Assembly: GCA_050288165.1 (NCBI GenBank)
Contig: JBNKDG010000002.1
Coordinates: 1 to 64,000 of the forward strand
Direction: 5' to 3'
Length of the DNA stretch: 64,000 nt
DNA from: JAPHTQ01 sp050288165
Lineage (GTDB): Bacteria; Pseudomonadota; Gammaproteobacteria; Thiohalomonadales; Thiohalomonadaceae
Shown: positions 51,453 to 61,664 of the stretch, in pieces
Layout: each line of letters opens with the position of its first letter
Numbering within the stretch: position 1 is the first letter of the stretch
The notes under the pieces: generated by a model
Told to the model about the DNA's origin: nothing
Database searches by the model: none
What the model saw: only the letters and a program-made list of their open reading frames with translations
Position numbers and translations under genes: made by a program

Positions 51453-52423
51453 TTCGGTTGTGCGCTCATCCAGTAATCGACCACCGGGCGCAGACGCGGG
51501 GTAACCGGGCTGTCGGCAATCTCCCTGAGCATGACCCAGGTGGATTTGTAATCACCGCGTTCAAAGGCCATCTCTGCCAGATAGGGCAGTGCGCGGTGTT
51601 GCGGCAGGCCCAGCAGGATGGCTCGGTGCATGTTGTAGATCGCCTCTTCGACGCGACCAAGGGCATCCAGGATACGGGCGTTGAGGAACATCAAGCCTGC
51701 GTCGGAGTCGTTCAGTTCTTTTGCCGCTTCAGCATGGGTCAGAGCGTTGTTGAGGGTGTAGTTGCGCAGGTCGCCCTGGACGATACCGGCATAGGCCAGT
51801 TCCCAGTAGAGTTCAGCAAGCTGTTTGTTATAGAGAAAGTGTTCGCGGCTGCTGTCGCTTTCAGTCGGGGCACGGTTCAGCAGTTTGTGGATGCGACCTG
51901 TGATCTGTTTTTCTTCCTTGTCGAGCATACCGAAGGCAACCAGACGGATATCCTCCACCGGATCGTCGAGCAGCGTGCGCAGCACGGAACTGGTAGCGAC
52001 GGTTGGCAGGTGCTGTAGCGCAGAGATCGATTGCAGTCTCGCCTCGGTGGGAATGGCCGGTTTGATCAGGCGTGCACGTAGACCGCCCCTGTCGAAGTGA
52101 CTGCCTTCCTTACCGCTAGTGGGATCAAAACGCGGCGCGCCAATGAAGCGGTAACCCGGCAGGCGGGCACCACCTTTCCAGCGCATGCCGGAGATCATAG
52201 CGCTCGCCAGTGCCAGAACGCCGATGACAGGGATAGCTGCGCCGGCGACGGTGAGTAATAGCCAGAGTCGACGTTGTTGGTGTGGCTCTTTATATGGCAG
52301 GTTGCGCAGGGACGCACGCGCGATCAATGCGGAGAAGAGCGCATTGATGCTCAGCAGTAATAACAGCAATAGAGTGCTGTTACTGGTCTTCAGCTGTAGC
52401 AGGGATTCATACAGCAGATTCAC
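51449..52423 (-). CDS. pelE: Pel biosynthesis inner membrane protein PelE
   Basis: 324 residues: two N-terminal membrane helices (about 17-40 and 53-80) and a cytoplasmic TPR-like C-terminal half (AELYWELAYAGIVQGD, MFLNARILDALGRVEEAIYNMHRA). PelE joins PelD and PelF at the membrane. ATGA overlaps with pelD and pelF on both sides indicate tight coupling. Confidence 0.93.
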   Translation of the reverse strand: MNLLYESLLQLKTSNSTLLLLLLLSINALFSALIARASLRNLPYKEPHQQRRLWLLLTVAGAAIPVIGVLALASAMISGMRWKGGARLPGYRFIGAPRFDPTSGKEGSHFDRGGLRARLIKPAIPTEARLQSISALQHLPTVATSSVLRTLLDDPVEDIRLVAFGMLDKEEKQITGRIHKLLNRAPTESDSSREHFLYNKQLAELYWELAYAGIVQGDLRNYTLNNALTHAEAAKELNDSDAGLMFLNARILDALGRVEEAIYNMHRAILLGLPQHRALPYLAEMAFERGDYKSTWVMLREIADSPVTPRLRPVVDYWMSAQPK

Positions 52424-53775
52424 GCTGCGGCATCCGGGTTGATGATGCTGTTGAGCTGTTTGACCGCATCGCTACGTGCCAGGTCGATATCGAAAACATG
52501 GATGTTAAGTTCAGTGAAATCTTTGCCCTGATGTCGCTCCATGAGCCAGTTCTGGATACGCATAATGTAACCATGACTGGCAGCAGTGGTTGCCAGAGGG
52601 AGCAGTACTATCAGCAGGGTTTCATCACTGTGCTCAATCGTAGAGAGCACATCCAGTCCGCGACGCATGCGGCTGATCTCTGTTGCGATCTGTGTACCCT
52701 CATCGCCTTTCAGGCGAAAAGCAACGACGTGGCTGGTAATACCGATACGTTGCTGGACCCGCTGTACACGCAGCAGCTCTTCAATAAACAGATGCTCGCA
52801 GCCGGGTAGCTGTCGTTGCAGCTCTACAACCCCATCGCTGACATGCACTACATCGGCGTAGTAGCCGAGTAGCAGGGAGATGAACTGCATGTTCTCCTGG
52901 TTGACGGCGAAGAAGGGCATATGACTGATCACCAGTATGCCGAGGAGTTTGTCGTCGGCAGTAAGTAGCGGTGCGATGGCCAGATGGTTGCTGCGTTCAA
53001 GGTGTTCTGCAACGTGGGTCAGGGTGTGTTGCTCCATGACTTCATGCAACATCGGATCGTCTGCACTCAATGTGGGTGGGTGCCCAAGGCTCGCGATGAC
53101 TGGGCCTGGTTGTTCGCCAGTTTCGTCGCTAGGCAGGTAGATCGCTGCCGCTTCGAGCTGGCAATACTGGGCCATCAGTTGCAACAGCTCTTCTGCGCCT
53201 GGCAGTGGGTTCTCAGGGGTAGCGAGTTCACGTTTTTCGCGTAACTGTTGCAGGGCATCACGTAGCGATCCGGGTTTGACCAGCAGTTCCTGCTCAATCC
53301 GATCATGAGACAGGCGTAGTAACAGGTAGCGGCGGGTGAGACGGGTGAGACGTTCGCTGAGGTAGGCATTGCTCTCTTCGCGACGTTCGGCGCGAATATT
53401 CCAGATGGCGTTGAACTCTCCGCAGATCAGGGTCAACAACATACTGCCGGCAAACCAGGTGCGCGGGAAGTGCTGCACTTCGTCCGTCAAATTGGCGAAG
53501 AGACCCCAGTCGGCAACCAGACCGAGAATACTGAACACGCCGAGCATGACACCGTAACGCAGGGCGATGAGTAACGGCGCCAGCAGCAGCCACGGAAAGT
53601 TGCTTCTGAGCAATAACGGATCGTCGGGCGAGGCCCACCAGCCGAGACCGCAGGAGATCACAGTGATGATGGCGCTTTCGGCCCAGGGCCCCGGGCTGCG
53701 AAGTTCAGAAGCGAGCAGGCGCTCCAGCCAGCGCGCAAACACTCCCTGTAGCCATGTGTTCCATTGCGGGCGCAT
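52420..53775 (-). CDS. pelD: c-di-GMP receptor PelD
   Basis: 451 residues: four N-terminal membrane helices (about 30-125), a coiled segment, a GAF domain (about 170-310) and a degenerate GGDEF domain lacking the catalytic motif. The I-site RxxD is retained (RRGLD in EISRMRRGLDVLS), the c-di-GMP-binding arginine and aspartate. Binding switches on Pel polymerisation after translation. This matches Pseudomonas PelD in design. Confidence 0.94.
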   Translation of the reverse strand: MRPQWNTWLQGVFARWLERLLASELRSPGPWAESAIITVISCGLGWWASPDDPLLLRSNFPWLLLAPLLIALRYGVMLGVFSILGLVADWGLFANLTDEVQHFPRTWFAGSMLLTLICGEFNAIWNIRAERREESNAYLSERLTRLTRRYLLLRLSHDRIEQELLVKPGSLRDALQQLREKRELATPENPLPGAEELLQLMAQYCQLEAAAIYLPSDETGEQPGPVIASLGHPPTLSADDPMLHEVMEQHTLTHVAEHLERSNHLAIAPLLTADDKLLGILVISHMPFFAVNQENMQFISLLLGYYADVVHVSDGVVELQRQLPGCEHLFIEELLRVQRVQQRIGITSHVVAFRLKGDEGTQIATEISRMRRGLDVLSTIEHSDETLLIVLLPLATTAASHGYIMRIQNWLMERHQGKDFTELNIHVFDIDLARSDAVKQLNSIINPDAAA

Positions 53776-53786
53776 GGGTATTCCTG

Positions 53787-54323
53787 TTACTCCGACTTGG
53801 CCAACGGCAGTTCATCGAGCAGATCCTCTAACAGATCCTGTGCCACGATGGAGAGCGATTCACGTCCCCAGCCGGTCTTGGCGCCGACGGCAGTCCATAA
53901 TACCTGACCACTTTGCAGATCCAGCACTTGCAGGGTAACGCCTACCGCCGGGTCACCATCGACGCCTACTTTGTAGTGCCACTCATCGACGGTACCGGTG
54001 ATGCCATAGCGACTGCGCTCACGGCGTGCCCAGGAGACTGCCTCGTCAATACGCTCACGCTGCGCTGGCTCGAATACCGAGTCCGGGTTCATGTTGGCTG
54101 GATAGTGTTTGATTGAGTTGATGCCGCGGATACGCAGCAGGCTTTCGGCGATTGCCTCAGCACGCAGGCCTGCCTGTGGCTCACCGGTGTTGTTGACCAT
54201 CGGCAACAGGGCCCAACTGGAAGTGGCCGGTAGCGGATTGCTGGTAGAACTGCTTTCTATGCTGGAGCAGGCACTCAGGCTCAGTGCCATTAGTGCCAGA
54301 AGGAATGAAGACAATTTGTACAT
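53787..54323 (-). CDS. pelC: Pel outer membrane lipoprotein PelC
   Basis: 178 residues with a lipoprotein signal (ALSLSACSS). The mature part (SWALLPMVNNTGEPQAGLRAEAIAESLL, GVTLQVLDLQSGQVLWTA) matches PelC, which forms a periplasmic ring of subunits under the PelB pore and funnels the cationic polymer outward. It starts 22 bases after pelB-C and ends 11 bases before pelD. Confidence 0.94.
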   Translation of the reverse strand: MYKLSSFLLALMALSLSACSSIESSSTSNPLPATSSWALLPMVNNTGEPQAGLRAEAIAESLLRIRGINSIKHYPANMNPDSVFEPAQRERIDEAVSWARRERSRYGITGTVDEWHYKVGVDGDPAVGVTLQVLDLQSGQVLWTAVGAKTGWGRESLSIVAQDLLEDLLDELPLAKSE

Positions 54324-54345
54324 CGTGGTACTCCCTGCGTCTGCG

Positions 54346-57147
54346 TCAGAAGATGAATTGATAACTCAAGCTGAGTATCTGGGTGTTTCTGTTGTCGGCC
54401 TGCATTGAGGCGTTGCTCTGCTCCAGCGTCAGGCTGAAATGATCGCCTCCATCGAGCGAACCTGCAATACCTGCGATCAGGCTATAGCCATCGCCAAAGT
54501 TGTCACTGTGTATGGCACAGAGGTCGGTAAACGGGCGCAATATGCGTGAACCGCTCTCTCGAATGGCACCACCTGTTCCCGTGCAGAGGGCATAGTAGTT
54601 ATCGTCTTCGGGAACGAATAGTGCAGCCTGCTGATCTATTGGGGTGGTGAGTACAGTATCCGGATCGAGGAGTGACAGAGTACTGGCATCCGGAGTGCCG
54701 TCGGCGGTGAAGCGATAGTGATCGCCGGAGAGACGAATACTCCAATCGGGATAATTCTCCTGAATCCAGTATCCAATTTCCCAGTTGACGCGTGAACCGG
54801 AACCGAGATAGGCATCGTTCTGCGTGTGATAACGCTCTGTGGTACCACTGAGACCGACGCGGAAATGTCGTTCAGGTACATAGTCGAGGCCTAACATCAG
54901 ATGGTCCGCAGTGGAAGTCATCTGCAATGGCAAGGAATAATCGACGCTTTGGCGTGCGGCAAGTGATGCACTCCATTGCAGACGACGATCGATCTGCTGT
55001 TGCATCTCCAGGGTCCAGCCAGTGTAGCGATTCAATTCATCAGACTGTGAAATGCCCAGCCGCCACGTCTGTTCGGTATTTTGCCATTTGCCATACAGTG
55101 TCAACGAATCGTCATTGGACGGAGCCGTCTGCAGGGTATCCAGATTGGTAAGTGATTGCTTTGTGCTTCTCCAGTCGATTCCCAGGCGAACATTTTCGCT
55201 GTAAGCCTGTTCAAGCTTAAATCGGTAACCAGAACTGTCCAGAGCATCGTAATGGGCGGTTTGTGCAGTTAATTGCCACCAGTTGCCATGCTGTGTATTG
55301 ACATCCACGAGACGTTGATGGAGATCACTGTTGGATGGACTCTGCTGTAGACCTTCGAATGCCAGTTTGCGTGCAAGCGCCCAGCGTCCCAGCGCCATGG
55401 ACGCGTCGTAGGCACTGTCGGCAGGCAAGTCGCTGCCACCGTTAGCTAGCAGTGCCTGCAGCGCATTATGGTCATGTGCCTCAAGAGCAAGGTGTAATAC
55501 GGCCCACTGTGGTAGTGGTTCACCGCTGTTTGTATAGTGATGTGCAACCCAGTTTCGGGCACTTTCTCTCCAGCCGGTTTCGATCGCCCACGATAGTAGC
55601 AATTCATCACGTTGTTTAGTGGTGATGGCAGGCATGCCGGGGTCGGATTTTAACAGTTGCTGGATTCGGTACGCAGCGCTGTCGCCCGGTTGCTCCGCCA
55701 GTAACAAACGAGCAAGATGGAGCCTGCCCTCCGCATCGTTATTTTTGTTGTTCTGCAATTGTTTCCAGACGGTGCTACGGATACGCGCCGCACTGGCAGC
55801 GTCGCCGCTGCGCTGTAGTAAATCCGCATATTCCAATTGCAGGGCGGGGTTGCTCGGCGTGCGCTTAAGCAGCATGCGGTAGTATTCGATGGCCATGCTC
55901 TGTGAACCGAGTACCTGATAACTTACCGCCAGAACATGCCAGTAGTCCGGTGGCGGTGATGCAGGCAATGCGTTCAATACCTGTTGCAGCTTAGCTCTAT
56001 TACCACTGTCACTGAATAGCCAGAGAGCGCTGATCAGGAGTTCGTCGTTTTCCGGATCGAGGGCAATGGCATGCAACATGTCGTGCGCCGCTGCATCCAG
56101 GTGGTTAAAGTGGGCAGCAACCTGGGAACGTAGCGCCAGGTAAGTCGGATTGCGTTGTAAAATACTCTGGGCTTTACGGTTTCCCTCACCTAACACCTGA
56201 CGTGCGGCACGCCATTCTTTCTGTGCCACGTAGAGACTTAGTGCCCGTTGCAGCCAGATTGTTCGTTCGCTATTCCGGTAGAAGCGAACAGCCATATCAG
56301 CGGCACGTTTTGGTTCATCAAGCATCAACAATTCGAAAACCCGCAGGCGCTCTTCCTCTGTTGCATTTGCGGAAAGTGCCAGATAACTGTAGGCATCAGT
56401 AGCTGTGGCGGTATCCTGTAGCATCCAGGCCATGTCACCCAGCATTTGCCAGAAGTCGAAGTCGTCTTTTTTGGCATAGGGCCGATAAGTCTTGAGTAAT
56501 TTAAGAGCCTCTTTCTGTCGGCCGTTGCGGATCTCCAGACGTGCAGTTGTCAGCAGGTTTTCACGATCAGATGGATTCTGTTTACTCATAGCACGAAACA
56601 GTCGCAAAGCCTGATCGTCATTACCGGTACGTTGATAGAATTCTGCAGCCTTTTTCCCAAGATAAGGTTTGCGGAACCGGTGGTAGAGTTGCTCCATATA
56701 TTGGGCGCCTTCATCGGCGCGATAGGCGCGTTCGTACAAAATTACCAAGGTGTCTGCGTCACCGACGCCAGGAACCATTCCTGCCGAGATTTTTGCCTGC
56801 AAAAGTTCCAGCAGAATCGTCGCATCGTTGAAATAGTCGGACAGCCGCCTGATTGCATCCATCACTTCCTTGTCGCGTATTTTGCTGCGATAGAGAACCA
56901 GCCAGGCACGATAGGCTTCTGTTGGTCGATTGCTCCAGTCACCGGCGCGCGCCAGGCGGCGCTGCCATGCCATATCTTTTGGTTTCTCACTGCTGATGCG
57001 CTGGGCAAGTTGATAGGCCTCTTCCAGATCGCCATTGGCCAGGAAGGTTTCATAGGCAATACGAAAGTCGTCTGCCTGAAGTGTTTCGGCGATGACCGGT
57101 GTCGTCGCAAGTAGCCCGATGCCTATGAACAGCGCTGCATAGTTCAT
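54346..57147 (-). CDS. pelB: PelB C-terminal part: TPR superhelix and outer membrane porin
   Basis: 933 residues with its own signal peptide (MNYAALFIGIGLLATTPVIA). Many TPR helix pairs fill about residues 25-620, followed by a beta-barrel (about 640-933) ending in the outer membrane signature phenylalanine (LSLSYQFIF). PelB is the Pel export pore, and its TPR part binds and directs PelA. Pseudomonas PelB is a single protein of about 1200 residues; here the N-terminal portion is a separate gene overlapping by 4 bp (ATGA). Confidence 0.92.
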   Translation of the reverse strand: MNYAALFIGIGLLATTPVIAETLQADDFRIAYETFLANGDLEEAYQLAQRISSEKPKDMAWQRRLARAGDWSNRPTEAYRAWLVLYRSKIRDKEVMDAIRRLSDYFNDATILLELLQAKISAGMVPGVGDADTLVILYERAYRADEGAQYMEQLYHRFRKPYLGKKAAEFYQRTGNDDQALRLFRAMSKQNPSDRENLLTTARLEIRNGRQKEALKLLKTYRPYAKKDDFDFWQMLGDMAWMLQDTATATDAYSYLALSANATEEERLRVFELLMLDEPKRAADMAVRFYRNSERTIWLQRALSLYVAQKEWRAARQVLGEGNRKAQSILQRNPTYLALRSQVAAHFNHLDAAAHDMLHAIALDPENDELLISALWLFSDSGNRAKLQQVLNALPASPPPDYWHVLAVSYQVLGSQSMAIEYYRMLLKRTPSNPALQLEYADLLQRSGDAASAARIRSTVWKQLQNNKNNDAEGRLHLARLLLAEQPGDSAAYRIQQLLKSDPGMPAITTKQRDELLLSWAIETGWRESARNWVAHHYTNSGEPLPQWAVLHLALEAHDHNALQALLANGGSDLPADSAYDASMALGRWALARKLAFEGLQQSPSNSDLHQRLVDVNTQHGNWWQLTAQTAHYDALDSSGYRFKLEQAYSENVRLGIDWRSTKQSLTNLDTLQTAPSNDDSLTLYGKWQNTEQTWRLGISQSDELNRYTGWTLEMQQQIDRRLQWSASLAARQSVDYSLPLQMTSTADHLMLGLDYVPERHFRVGLSGTTERYHTQNDAYLGSGSRVNWEIGYWIQENYPDWSIRLSGDHYRFTADGTPDASTLSLLDPDTVLTTPIDQQAALFVPEDDNYYALCTGTGGAIRESGSRILRPFTDLCAIHSDNFGDGYSLIAGIAGSLDGGDHFSLTLEQSNASMQADNRNTQILSLSYQFIF

Positions 57148-58016
57148 CGGGCGTTCTCCAAATTCAGCAGCATACGGGCATAGTGCGCCGCCTTCGAACT
57201 GGAATCTGCCGCGCGTGCGGTTCGAATAAGGAAACGCAGTGTCTCTGCATCACGGGATAGATCACCCAGGTAGCGCTCAGCATCACGCAGAGCTTCGCTG
57301 AAGCGGTTGTCGGCCATCAATGCGCCTATACCGAGGCGAAAATAGAGACGCGCTAGATCCTTAGGCGCACTTGGACGCGCGAGAAAATAGAGGTCAGCTG
57401 CCAGCCGGTATTTTCCCAGCCCAATGCTGCGTTGTGCCGCCTGAATCAGGTATTTGCGGAAATTATCCGGGGATATCTGCGTCATGCGTTGGTAGATTCC
57501 TAACACCATTGTGTTGCGTTCAAGCAGAATGGCGTTGTCGGCGAGTTGCACCAGTTCGCTGACGGTTGTGCTGGCAGTTAGCGTGCTTTGCAATAGTGTA
57601 TCAATATCTTCCTGGGCTAGTGTGTTGTTTCCTCGTTGGTAAGCTATGGCGATACCATGAAGACGTATCTGGCGGGCACGCTGTTGTTGTGCAGCGTTAC
57701 CAGATTGCCAGATGGGCTGTAGTAGTGCTTCCAGTTGTGTGAGTGGAATATGGGCCGCCTGAGCACCAGCCAGCAATAGCCGCCAGTCCATATTACCCGG
57801 ATCCGAACGTAGCAGGTTTTCCAGATAGGTGATCGACAGGGCATCATCCGGGGCGCGACTGAGGAGTTCTTCGAACAGCTTTTTGTCCGGGAACACCAGT
57901 GCCAGCAGGATTAAAAGCGCAATGACGGTCCCGACAAGTTCTTTGCCGGTGACCAGGGGGAGTCGTTCAATACGCCCGTCAGTTGTCGCAATACGCTTGG
58001 ATCGGTCCTGTAACAT
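57144..58016 (-). CDS. PelB N-terminal part: membrane-anchored TPR protein
   Basis: 290 residues with one membrane helix (LVGTVIALLILLALVFP, about 27-45) and no cleavable signal, followed by TPR-like helices (YLENLLRSDPGNMDWRLLLAGAQA, FYRLGIGAL-type repeats). Its position between pelA and the porin gene, and the combined length of about 1220 residues, indicate that it corresponds to the N-terminal section of a single-chain PelB. It overlaps pelA by 38 bp and pelB-C by 4 bp. The inner membrane anchor suggests it bridges synthase and export pore. Confidence 0.82.
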   Translation of the reverse strand: MLQDRSKRIATTDGRIERLPLVTGKELVGTVIALLILLALVFPDKKLFEELLSRAPDDALSITYLENLLRSDPGNMDWRLLLAGAQAAHIPLTQLEALLQPIWQSGNAAQQQRARQIRLHGIAIAYQRGNNTLAQEDIDTLLQSTLTASTTVSELVQLADNAILLERNTMVLGIYQRMTQISPDNFRKYLIQAAQRSIGLGKYRLAADLYFLARPSAPKDLARLYFRLGIGALMADNRFSEALRDAERYLGDLSRDAETLRFLIRTARAADSSSKAAHYARMLLNLENAR

Positions 58017-60753
58017 GCTTTTTCAGTTTGAGTCGTACGGCGCCGTTACTGCTATTGGCATGAGCGAGCGTTTTGCCGTTCTGTACTAAACGGCAACTTC
58101 CTGTGTTGGCTATTTCTGCTTCCAGTGCAACTTCCGGTGAGAAAGTGAGTGTGAGTTGTTTTCCATTGCGTTCGACACCAAGCAAAGAAGCGTTGGCGGA
58201 AATAAGATAGGGTTGTCTCTGCTTACTGTTATTTTGAGTAGCTAACTCGACGCTCTTGCCACCGGTATGGATGTAGTACTGGTCGTTATATTTGTTGTAT
58301 CCCGCAACGCCGTTGCTCCACTCAAGATCGGGTCGTCCAGCCGAAGTGGGAATACGTAATTCCCGTATGGCATCCAGACCACGTACACGCCAGCCATCAT
58401 TATGACGAGCGACGACGACTTGACTGAACTGCAGCACCTTTTTGACATAGGTCGAGGTGAATACAGGGGTGATCTGCTGCTTCTTTGCCCAGCGATAAAC
58501 CTCATCCAGTGCAGCAAGTGAGGAGGGTTTGCTCGCTGAGTAAGTATGGTAATAAATGTTGATTGGTTTGATACGGCGCGGTTTGTCTGTCATCTCAAAG
58601 GTTTCGATGACGCGGCGATAACCGTAGAACGGACCTGTCCAGTCGTTGGTGTAGACATTCTCGTTCTGGTTGGGGGCAAAGACCTGGAAATGCTGTCCTT
58701 TTTGCATGCCGATGGGGGCCACGGCGGTCAGTGTTGGTAGGCTGCGAGTCATGACCGTATCGCCACCGTTGATATTACCCACCCCCGCCATCACGGTTTC
58801 CGTTACAGCATCATTGGTTGGATTGCAGTTGCCGGTCCAGAAGAACATGGCGACAGTTTTTCCCGGTGGCGCAAGGTTTGACTCGATATAGTTGATCGAA
58901 CCTTCGACTTCCCGAGGCAGATTGAATCGGTAGTCGGGGATTGGCAGGTTATAATCCTCACCACCGTCGTCATTTTCTTCGAGAACTTTGCCCCAGTTGA
59001 AGGGATGGGAGTAACTGTGACTAGCCATCTCGACATGTGGGAGTGCATAGATGCTGCGGGCGATCGGCTCCAATTCCGGTGAAAGTTTCGGATAGAGTCC
59101 CTGGCTGCCTACTTCGCCCTCAATGATTGAGATGCTGCTGGGGAGTCGATGCTTTTGCAGAATTTTTTCCAGCAATACCTTTGCCGCATACGGATTGCCA
59201 GGAAACTCTGCCAGGCTGGCAAAACCGTCGCCATCCATGTGGATGAGCAACATACGACGTCCCGAATCGGTGGTCAGATCGGGGACCGGTATCAGTGGTA
59301 GACGTAGTGCCTGTTGATAGAGGGTAAATGGGTCGACAATCCAGCGATCACCGTTTCCACCTGGCAGCGTAGTGACAACCAGCGGTTCCAGTACATAACC
59401 TCCCCAGGGCGTTATGGCTGCAGCGACTTGCTGTTGTCCTTTTTCGTCTTCCACAATGGCCCATGGGGTTCCATTTTTCAGAGCAAGCGGGAAAAAGTTC
59501 CCACGGCCAAGCAGCGGCTGCATTTCGTAGCCAATCTGTTCTACCGATGTGGCAAGGCGTACCCGTTTTGGTGGTATGTTTTGTTCGCTTCTTTGCATAC
59601 CAAACTGCTGTAGCAGCGAGTGATCGATAAACTCGATATTTCCAAGCAACAGAATTGGCACACCTTCATTTCTGCGATCGTTCAACCAGGTGTTCAAGCG
59701 TTGTGCATCGGAGGCACGTAACACATCCTGCAGCCAGATTACGACGCCTGCATAGCGACCTTGCATCTGAAACTGAGGGAGCGGTTGACGTGCATCGCGG
59801 TATTCAGCGGAATAGCCAAAATAGTTGAGAGGCATAGTGCCATAGAGTACTACGCTCTCTTTTTCCATAAGTTCCGTTTCATCGTTGGCACTGCTGTATA
59901 GCAGCATTACCTTGCGCGGCATGACCTCAACCGACCCAACACCGAGCATATCGAGATTGCTGTTACTAACCCAGGGGGTGAAACCCAGTGCGGTAATCTT
60001 GTCGGCAATTTCACGTGCCCGTTGCCGATCGCTCGGTGCGACATAATCGATTACTGTGATGGGTAGCTGATACCTGTCACGAATTTCTCTGAGTTTTGCC
60101 AACAGCCAGTCGCGATCCTGTGGCGAGACCTCGACGTATTTACCTTCCAGTGCGTTCCAGCTACCAAACAGCGATTCCGCGGCGACACCGTCGATAAGTT
60201 CGTGGGTATCCGCCAACAGTTCAAAACCACGGTTAAAGAAGAGCTTCGCTTCGGGGTAGCGTTCCTTGATCGCCTTGATGGTACGCACCATTCCCTGTTG
60301 CTGTTTTGTACGTTTAGCGTCGTTGCCGGAATAGAGGAGGTAGCTGTCGAGGGTATCGAGGAAGAAACCTCTGAAGCCTTTTTCCCACAGTGGTGTAATC
60401 ACCCGGTCGAGGAAGAAGGCACTCCACTCCTTGCGCGATTGATCGATGACCACGCTGCCCCAGGCGGGGTTGGTGCCCATACGCCAGCTAGCAGGGATAT
60501 CGTCAAGATAGGCGCGCGAACCGTCGATTTCGCCCAGCGAGACATAGGCGTAAAGTTCGCGCCCGGCCATCCGGGAGATGAAACGCTTGTCCACATGCTG
60601 GGGTTCTACCACGATGCGATCGAAGGCGTTGAGTTCATCGACGGGTGGTGCATCGCCATAGAAAAACGCCACGGCCGGGTCGGCGTGGAGCGATGGTGAG
60701 AAGAGTGTCGCCAGAAGCAGCGACATAAGGGAGAGGATGGATGGGTGTCGCAT
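57979..60753 (-). CDS. pelA: Pel hydrolase/deacetylase PelA
   Basis: 924 residues with a signal peptide (ending SLHA-DP). An N-terminal GH114-type hydrolase domain (about 27-270: EIDGSRAYLDDIP, FRGFFLDTLDSY) is followed by a Rossmann-like linker domain and then a polysaccharide deacetylase domain with the metal/catalytic Asp pair in LIHMDGDGFAS and metal His in SHSYSHPFNW. PelA partly deacetylates and trims Pel in the periplasm. It shares one base with the epimerase stop (TGATG) and overlaps the next gene by 38 bp. Confidence 0.95.
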   Translation of the reverse strand: MRHPSILSLMSLLLATLFSPSLHADPAVAFFYGDAPPVDELNAFDRIVVEPQHVDKRFISRMAGRELYAYVSLGEIDGSRAYLDDIPASWRMGTNPAWGSVVIDQSRKEWSAFFLDRVITPLWEKGFRGFFLDTLDSYLLYSGNDAKRTKQQQGMVRTIKAIKERYPEAKLFFNRGFELLADTHELIDGVAAESLFGSWNALEGKYVEVSPQDRDWLLAKLREIRDRYQLPITVIDYVAPSDRQRAREIADKITALGFTPWVSNSNLDMLGVGSVEVMPRKVMLLYSSANDETELMEKESVVLYGTMPLNYFGYSAEYRDARQPLPQFQMQGRYAGVVIWLQDVLRASDAQRLNTWLNDRRNEGVPILLLGNIEFIDHSLLQQFGMQRSEQNIPPKRVRLATSVEQIGYEMQPLLGRGNFFPLALKNGTPWAIVEDEKGQQQVAAAITPWGGYVLEPLVVTTLPGGNGDRWIVDPFTLYQQALRLPLIPVPDLTTDSGRRMLLIHMDGDGFASLAEFPGNPYAAKVLLEKILQKHRLPSSISIIEGEVGSQGLYPKLSPELEPIARSIYALPHVEMASHSYSHPFNWGKVLEENDDGGEDYNLPIPDYRFNLPREVEGSINYIESNLAPPGKTVAMFFWTGNCNPTNDAVTETVMAGVGNINGGDTVMTRSLPTLTAVAPIGMQKGQHFQVFAPNQNENVYTNDWTGPFYGYRRVIETFEMTDKPRRIKPINIYYHTYSASKPSSLAALDEVYRWAKKQQITPVFTSTYVKKVLQFSQVVVARHNDGWRVRGLDAIRELRIPTSAGRPDLEWSNGVAGYNKYNDQYYIHTGGKSVELATQNNSKQRQPYLISANASLLGVERNGKQLTLTFSPEVALEAEIANTGSCRLVQNGKTLAHANSSNGAVRLKLKKHVTGPIQAYCDN

Positions 60754-61664
60754 CAGCCCCTCTTCCAGAGTTCGTTCAATCCTTCACGTAGCGGGGTAAA
60801 CGGGAATGTGGCCAGTGTCTGTCGCAACCTGTCGACCGAAGTGGCCGAATGGCGTATATCGCCCTGACGTGAAGGGCCGTGGTTAACCACGGGTTGGGTG
60901 TTGGCAATTTCTCCCAACACTTCAATCAATTCCAGCAAGGTGCCGCTGTTGCCGGTGCCGACATTCATTACACCGTCGATATCACTGGCCAGGGCGGCGG
61001 CATTGATGCGCGCCACATCGCCGACGTAGACGAAGTCGCGGGTTTGTCCGCCATCGCCATGAACATTGAGGGTTTCACCACGGCGCAGGCGATCGACGAA
61101 CAGACTGATCACACCTGAATAGGGTGAGGAGGGATCCTGTTTCGGGCCGTAGACATTGAAATAGCGCATCCCCAACATGTTCATGCCGTACAGCTCTTTT
61201 GCCAGGGCGGCGTATTGATCGTCGACCAGCTTCTCCAACCCGTAGGGGGAACTGGGGGCAGTGGACGAGGATTCGTTCAGTGGCAGTTCCGCCGGTTGGC
61301 CATAGACCGCGGCGCTGGAGGCGTAGACCATGCGGGTGATGCCCTTGCGTCGGGCGTGGTCGAGCACATTGACGAAACCGAAGATATTGTCGCGGCAGGA
61401 GGGAACCGGCGCCTCGACCGAAGCGGCGACGGAGACCTGGGCAGCCAGGTGCAGCACGCGATCGCACCCTTCGATAGCCTCGGCTACCGCGGTGGGATCA
61501 CTGATATCGCCGACAACCAGTCGCAGCTCAGGTGATTCGGGCAGGTTTTCCCGTTTCCCGCTGGAGAGATTGTCCAGTACTGTCACTCGGTGTCCCGCGT
61601 CCAGAAGGCATCCTGCCGTGTGGGACCCGATAAAACCGGCACCGCCGGTAACTAAAACATGCAT
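60753..61664 (-). CDS. UDP-sugar C4-epimerase (PelX-like)
   Basis: 303-residue extended short-chain dehydrogenase with NAD loop VTGGAGFIGSHTAG, catalytic YGLEK (Tyr-x-x-x-Lys) and the substrate loop NVYGPKQDPSSPYSGVISLFVDRL. First gene of the pel operon. Pel contains GalNAc, and some pel operons carry PelX, an epimerase making UDP-GalNAc from UDP-GlcNAc; that role fits here. UDP-glucose/galactose epimerase activity cannot be excluded from sequence. Confidence 0.88.
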   Translation of the reverse strand: MHVLVTGGAGFIGSHTAGCLLDAGHRVTVLDNLSSGKRENLPESPELRLVVGDISDPTAVAEAIEGCDRVLHLAAQVSVAASVEAPVPSCRDNIFGFVNVLDHARRKGITRMVYASSAAVYGQPAELPLNESSSTAPSSPYGLEKLVDDQYAALAKELYGMNMLGMRYFNVYGPKQDPSSPYSGVISLFVDRLRRGETLNVHGDGGQTRDFVYVGDVARINAAALASDIDGVMNVGTGNSGTLLELIEVLGEIANTQPVVNHGPSRQGDIRHSATSVDRLRQTLATFPFTPLREGLNELWKRG

